Shown one piece after another: positions 32,681 to 36,048 of a stretch of 36,048 nucleotides of DNA; the stretch's first letter is position 1, and each line of letters begins with the position of its first letter. The notes under the pieces were generated by a model. The model was not told where the DNA came from. It did no database searches and worked only from the letters and a program-made list of their open reading frames with translations. The stretch lies in assembly GCA_002402195.1 (NCBI GenBank), contig NVVL01000052.1:1-36048 (forward strand), in the 5' to 3' direction. The position numbers were made by a program, and so were the translations under genes. The DNA is from Rickettsiales bacterium (GTDB lineage: Bacteria; Pseudomonadota; Alphaproteobacteria; Rickettsiales; Rickettsiaceae).

Positions 32681-32789
32681 CACATATAGCCTCAAAGCTA
32701 GCGCGGGTCAGATCTTTTTCTTATGGATTCTGCGCATAATATGCTACGATCTTATCTATATATTATTTACTATAAAATATGAGTTATTT

Positions 32790-34187
32790 ATGCAAGAATT
32801 TGATTTAGTAGTCATCGGCGGAGGCCCTGGAGGGTATACAGGAGCAATAAGAGCGTCTCAGCTTGGAATGAGAGTTGCCTGTGTTGAATTGCGCAAAAAT
32901 CTGGGCGGAACATGTCTGAATGTTGGGTGTATCCCATCGAAAGCATTGCTCAATTTCTCTGAAAAATACGAGGAAGCCAGGGAACATTTTGCCGATATTG
33001 GAATCATCACAAACGCAAAGCTTGATCTTGCGAAGATGCTGGCTAAAAAGGATGGTGTTGTCTCGGATTTATGCAAAGGGATTGGGTCGCTTTTTGCTAA
33101 GAATAAAATCACCAGATTCAGCGGTGTTGGCAAGATTCTTGACGATAAAACTGTTGAAATCAGCTCTGGTTCTAAGAAAGAAAAGATCAAAGCAAAGAAC
33201 ATATTAATCGCCACAGGCTCTGAGGTAATTGACATCCCAGGCGTAGAAGTCGACGAGGAATCTATAGTATCCTCAACAGGCGCGCTTACTCTTTCCAAAG
33301 TTCCAAAGGAGCTCGTCGTGATTGGCGGTGGGTATATTGGTTTAGAGCTCGGTTCCGTCTGGAGACGCCTTGGGAGCAAGGTTACAATTGTCGAATTTGC
33401 AGACCGGATTGTTCCGGCACTTGATAAAGAAATCGGTAAATCATTTACTAAGATTCTGGAAAAGCAAGGCTTCAACTTTATGATGAGCACAAAGCTCGTG
33501 AAAGCAACCAAGAAATCTGGCAAGGTGGAGCTCGTTGTTAGCGGGGTAGGGGACTCAAAGGAGTCTAAGCTTTCCTGCGATGTTGTACTGGTTTCAGTGG
33601 GTAGAAAGCCAAATACGGAAGGTTTGGGTCTCGTGGAGCTTGGAGTTATACTAGATGATCGCGGTAGAATCAGCGTGAATGAGAATTTTCAGACAAATAT
33701 GCCAAACATATACGCTATCGGTGATGTGATCAAGGGGGCGATGCTTGCTCATAAAGCCGAAGAAGAAGCCGTTGCCGCAGTGGAGATTATGAACGGGCAA
33801 GCAGGGCATGTGAATTATAATCTCATCCCCGGAGTTGTGTATACTTGGCCAGAAGTTGCATCTGTTGGAGCAACGGAAGAGGAGCTGAAACAAACATCTG
33901 TAAATTATAAGGTAGGCAAGTTTCCGTTCATGGCAAATAGCAGGGCAAGGAGTGTTGGCGCTACTGACGGTATGGTGAAGATTCTGGCCTGCGCTGAAAC
34001 TGACCGGGTTCTGGGTGCTCATATAATTGGCGCAGATGCCGGAACGTTAATTGGCGAGATAGTAGCCTATATGGAGTTTGGCGGAGCGTCAGAAGACATA
34101 GCGCGCACTTGCCATGCACACCCAACCTTGAACGAGGCGATCAAAGAAGCAGCGCTTGCTATTGAAAAGCGAACTATTAATATGTAA
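32790..34187 (+). CDS. lpdA: Dihydrolipoamide dehydrogenase (E3)
   Basis: E3 reoxidises dihydrolipoyl groups of 2-oxoacid dehydrogenase complexes using FAD and NAD. The 465-residue product has the FAD-binding start DLVVIGGGPGGYTGAIRASQ, redox-active disulfide GGTCLNVGCIPSKALL, NAD-binding motif VVIGGGYIGLELGSVWRRLG, second FAD motif NIYAIGDVIKGAMLAHKAEE, and catalytic His/Glu in CHAHPTLNEAIKEA. All key residues are present. It is preceded by a 109-base gap and followed by a strong hairpin. Which complex it serves cannot be told from the window. Confidence 0.97.
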   Translation: MQEFDLVVIGGGPGGYTGAIRASQLGMRVACVELRKNLGGTCLNVGCIPSKALLNFSEKYEEAREHFADIGIITNAKLDLAKMLAKKDGVVSDLCKGIGSLFAKNKITRFSGVGKILDDKTVEISSGSKKEKIKAKNILIATGSEVIDIPGVEVDEESIVSSTGALTLSKVPKELVVIGGGYIGLELGSVWRRLGSKVTIVEFADRIVPALDKEIGKSFTKILEKQGFNFMMSTKLVKATKKSGKVELVVSGVGDSKESKLSCDVVLVSVGRKPNTEGLGLVELGVILDDRGRISVNENFQTNMPNIYAIGDVIKGAMLAHKAEEEAVAAVEIMNGQAGHVNYNLIPGVVYTWPEVASVGATEEELKQTSVNYKVGKFPFMANSRARSVGATDGMVKILACAETDRVLGAHIIGADAGTLIGEIVAYMEFGGASEDIARTCHAHPTLNEAIKEAALAIEKRTINM

Positions 34188-34191
34188 GGAT

Positions 34192-34249
34192 GCGCAATGA
34201 ATGTGCGCTAGTCTGTAAGGGGCGCGCATTCATTGTATATTATTATTTT
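34192..34249 (+). terminator. Strong hairpin terminator after lpdA
   Basis: CAATGAATGTGCGC (34195-34208) pairs with GCGCGCATTCATTG (34222-34235) in a 14-bp stem with one G-T pair, 13-base loop, then TATATTATTATTTT. It starts 4 bases after the lpdA stop codon. Confidence 0.7.
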
Positions 34250-34311
34250 AAATCACGGAGGTATAAGGCTAGTTTTTATCGATTTGTTTTAATTATTTGA
34301 GGGGAATGATT

Positions 34312-35202
34312 ATGTCAAGGGTAAGTGTTGGTGGAGAGAATTACGGTAGTGCAGATAATCCAATAGAAGCGTCGGTGAGTGCGAGGGAAGTTATGGAGGT
34401 TGTTGATGCTTGGGCACACTCCAAGAGAAGCAATTCACTTTATGGCTTAATGGCAGATTTAGCAAGTAGTTTTGGTAAAGATCAGAGTAAACTCACCAAT
34501 ATCATGAACATTTTAAGAGGTGGCGAGGTTGTTCACATACTTGGCAATGAGGGCATTCTATTTAAGTGTAGCTGCTTGAATTCGATTGAGAAGAGAGAAT
34601 CCCTGGAGCGCTCTGAGGGAATGGATGGGATCAAGAAGGGCGACCCAATAAATTCATCCAAGAGCATTGAAGAGTTTAAATCATTTTTGGAGCCAGGTGC
34701 CCGCCATTCTTTCGAGGATATTGACGCTATTCGTAGTGTTTTCGCTGATTACTTCGACGAAGAGGGGGTGGAGCGTCTCATCCCAATTATAGAGCAAGGG
34801 AATAAATATGCGTATATAAGAGGAACTAGTGCTCGTGTGGTGCTCTTAAAAGTTAGCAAAGATGGTAATGATTCGCCGTATATTCTGGAGCTAGAGACTA
34901 TAAAGAAGGGTAGCCAGAGTAACGCAATAAGTGTGGGGAAAACTTGGCAAGATTTTTCAGATAAGATTAGTGAGTTTTGCAGATTAAAGGAATCAGCGCG
35001 TAGTTTTGATGCCTTTAAAAATTTATTAGATTCTTTTTTAACAGGGTTAACTCTTGAAAATATTGTATCAATTTTGGCCACTGGTGGTCCAGTTTATTTG
35101 AAGGGATATGATGAGGTTAATATATTATTGAAGACGAGTCATGATAATGATGTAGAAATCACAGGTTCCATCATGCCTTGGTGTCAGAATCTTGATGCCT
35201 AG
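34312..35202 (+). CDS. Hypothetical protein with three internal repeats
   Basis: The 296-residue protein is not recognised. Three copies of a motif can be seen: L-x-x-x-F followed by a helix, then I-h-h-x-x-G-x-x-h-h-h-x-G-x-x-x-h-L-h-K-h-S. They are NIMNILRGGEVVHILGNEGI (about 63-82), RLIPIIEQGNKYAYIRGTSA (about 155-174) and NIVSILATGGPVYLKGYDEV (about 250-269), spaced about 95 residues. No signal peptide or membrane segment. The ATG at 34312 follows GAGGGG at ideal distance; TTG at 34297 and ATG at 34306 are less likely. It lies just after the lpdA terminator. Confidence 0.8.
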   Translation: MSRVSVGGENYGSADNPIEASVSAREVMEVVDAWAHSKRSNSLYGLMADLASSFGKDQSKLTNIMNILRGGEVVHILGNEGILFKCSCLNSIEKRESLERSEGMDGIKKGDPINSSKSIEEFKSFLEPGARHSFEDIDAIRSVFADYFDEEGVERLIPIIEQGNKYAYIRGTSARVVLLKVSKDGNDSPYILELETIKKGSQSNAISVGKTWQDFSDKISEFCRLKESARSFDAFKNLLDSFLTGLTLENIVSILATGGPVYLKGYDEVNILLKTSHDNDVEITGSIMPWCQNLDA

Positions 35203-35272
35203 ATTTTATAGACAAAAGTTGTTTTTTAGGTTATAACATACTACTTAACTTGAGTAATTTAATGGTAAGATA

Positions 35273-35707
35273 ATGAGTAGAGATAATATTCCATATATCG
35301 GGCTGGTTGGCGCAGGTCAGGTTTTTTCTTTCTCTGTAGAAAGGGGTGGTGCTAAATTTCTGGGATTAGAGTTTTCTGGTGAACATATGAACTGGGTTTT
35401 TGCCTTGTTTGATCGTATCTTCCAAGTTTTGAGAATTTCATGGTGGGTAGAAGCGTTACTAGATGAATGGAGAGGCGACATAGCTGAAGAGCCGGTTGTA
35501 GATGTAAGACCAGAGGAGGCAAGAAGCATCTTTCGTTTTTCTATAGACGTATATCATATCAAATATCTGCATATAGATTTTTCTGGCGAATGCGCGGACT
35601 GGCTGTGTGACGTGCAAGATGAGCTTGCTGCCTTTGTCCAAGATGCTCAAGAGATGCTAGGAGTGTTAGGAGGTGATGCAGTAGCAGAAGCCTACCAGTT
35701 TGGCTGA
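35273..35707 (+). CDS. Hypothetical protein with a duplicated domain
   Basis: The 144-residue acidic protein is not recognised. Residues 17-53 (VFSFSVERGGAKFLGLEFSG, then EHMNWVFALFDR) align with 87-123 (IFRFSIDVYHIKYLHIDFSG, then ECADWLCDVQDE), giving two copies of F-(S/R)-F-S-(V/I)...(K)-(F/Y)-L-x-(L/I)-(E/D)-F-S-G-E. It may be two small domains that fold as a pair. No signal peptide or membrane segment is clear. It starts 70 bases after the preceding repeat-built gene, on the same strand. Confidence 0.7.
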   Translation: MSRDNIPYIGLVGAGQVFSFSVERGGAKFLGLEFSGEHMNWVFALFDRIFQVLRISWWVEALLDEWRGDIAEEPVVDVRPEEARSIFRFSIDVYHIKYLHIDFSGECADWLCDVQDELAAFVQDAQEMLGVLGGDAVAEAYQFG

Positions 35708-35775
35708 CGCGCTAGATCAGTATGGGTAAGCAGAGTGAGCTGTTTTATACGCAGGTCAGGTGTATTCTTCATGAC

Positions 35776-35820
35776 CTTAGAAGCTACGCCAGTAACCTAA
35801 AATACCCCATATTTTTGACC
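35776..35820 (+). repeat. Dispersed-repeat copy
   Basis: CCTTAGAAGCTACGCCAGTA, then ACCTAAAATACCCCATATTTTTGACC. It is the longest clean copy in the window and matches those at 9931, 22360 (minus) and 30931. It sits between the hypothetical gene and the right-edge kinase gene. Confidence 0.7.
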
Positions 35821-35837
35821 TTTTTCCTTGGGTATCA

Positions 35838-36048
35838 CTATTTTCCATAAGGCAAGCATACCCGAAATAATGCCCCAACAGCGTGGCTTTCAGCTTCAAT
35901 TTCACCGTCATGGGCCTCAATTACTGATTTGCAAAGCGCAAGCCCCACGCCCCGGCCTTCTGCTTTGGATTCCGTGTTGGAGCCCATTTTAAATGGGGTG
36001 AATATGTCATAAATCTCGGTTTTGGGGATACCTTTGCCCTCATCTTTG
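35838..36048 (-). CDS. Sensor histidine kinase, C-terminal part (5' end outside window)
   Basis: A minus-strand frame is open from the window edge to TAG at 35838-35840 and encodes 69 residues with G1 box DEGKGIPKTEI, F-box DIFTPFKMGSN and G2 box GRGVGLALCKSVIEAHDGEI, ending CLPYGK. It is about 59 of 69 residues identical to the C-terminus of the symporter-like kinase at 6027-8894, so it is a recent paralogue, though only the ATPase end is visible. Whether it too has a transporter-like N-terminus cannot be seen. Confidence 0.88.
   Translation of the reverse strand, partial: KDEGKGIPKTEIYDIFTPFKMGSNTESKAEGRGVGLALCKSVIEAHDGEIEAESHAVGALFRVCLPYGK

Noticed and set aside
32734..32744. GCATAATATGC palindrome upstream of lpdA
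   Set aside because: Eleven bases with AT-rich centre; too short to claim an operator without comparison.
1..36048. tRNA, rRNA, CRISPR arrays or riboswitches
   Set aside because: I looked for T-loop-like GTTCGA motifs, regularly spaced direct repeats and long conserved leader folds and found none convincing. A covariance-model scan would be needed to exclude small RNAs.

Overview
This window looks like chromosomal DNA of an AT-rich alphaproteobacterium, most likely a host-associated member of the Rickettsiales or a similar intracellular lineage. That is inferred from gene content, not from a database match. The pointers are the dusB - Fis-type regulator - ntrY - ntrX cluster, an alphaproteobacterial-type DksA lacking two of the four zinc cysteines, an efp / IMPase-like / DUF2610-like trio, a propionyl-CoA carboxylase pair, an ankyrin-repeat protein, a large autotransporter and an Rpn-family nuclease. 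No tRNA, rRNA, CRISPR array or complete insertion sequence was seen.

Layout. Bases 1-1754 (+): the 3' end of efp, an overlapping IMPase-like gene with eroded metal ligands, and a DUF2610-like gene. 1946-5038 (+): an ankyrin-repeat gene behind a good sigma70-type promoter, then recQ. 5113-5672 (-): a parDE toxin-antitoxin locus whose toxin gene is frameshifted. 6027-8894 (+): a sodium/solute-symporter-like protein fused to a histidine kinase. 9085-9546 (+) codes a hypothetical protein, and 9668-9817 (-) a 49-residue membrane peptide. 10074-14062 (-): nadA and gyrA. 14242-21387 (-): dusB, a Fis-like HTH protein, ntrY, ntrX, a pentapeptide-repeat lipoprotein and an overlapping ribbon-helix-helix protein. 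21740-25977 (+): dksA, then an autotransporter behind a two-hairpin leader. 25989-29549 (-): pccB-pccA. 29726-30754 (-): an Rpn-type nuclease. 31073-34187 (+): a lytic transglycosylase, a methyltransferase carrying a 15-bp in-frame tandem repeat, and lpdA. 34312-35707 (+): two unrecognised proteins, each built from internal repeats. At the right edge, on the minus strand, lies the C-terminal end of a second histidine kinase about 86% identical to the one at 6027-8894.

Functionally the window mixes housekeeping (translation, replication/repair, NAD synthesis, propionyl-CoA metabolism, 2-oxoacid dehydrogenase E3), envelope and host-interface genes (autotransporter, lipoprotein, lytic transglycosylase, ankyrin protein) and signal transduction (NtrY/NtrX and two related kinases). 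Many intergenic gaps carry copies of a short dispersed repeat with the core AGAAGCTA(C/T)G, often arranged as a palindrome. In-frame tandem repeats recur in several proteins (ankyrin, GyrA tail, methyltransferase, autotransporter). The strongest leads are the triplicated and duplicated proteins at 34312-35707, the frameshifted parE, the symporter-kinase paralogue pair, the autotransporter leader and the dispersed palindromic repeat family.
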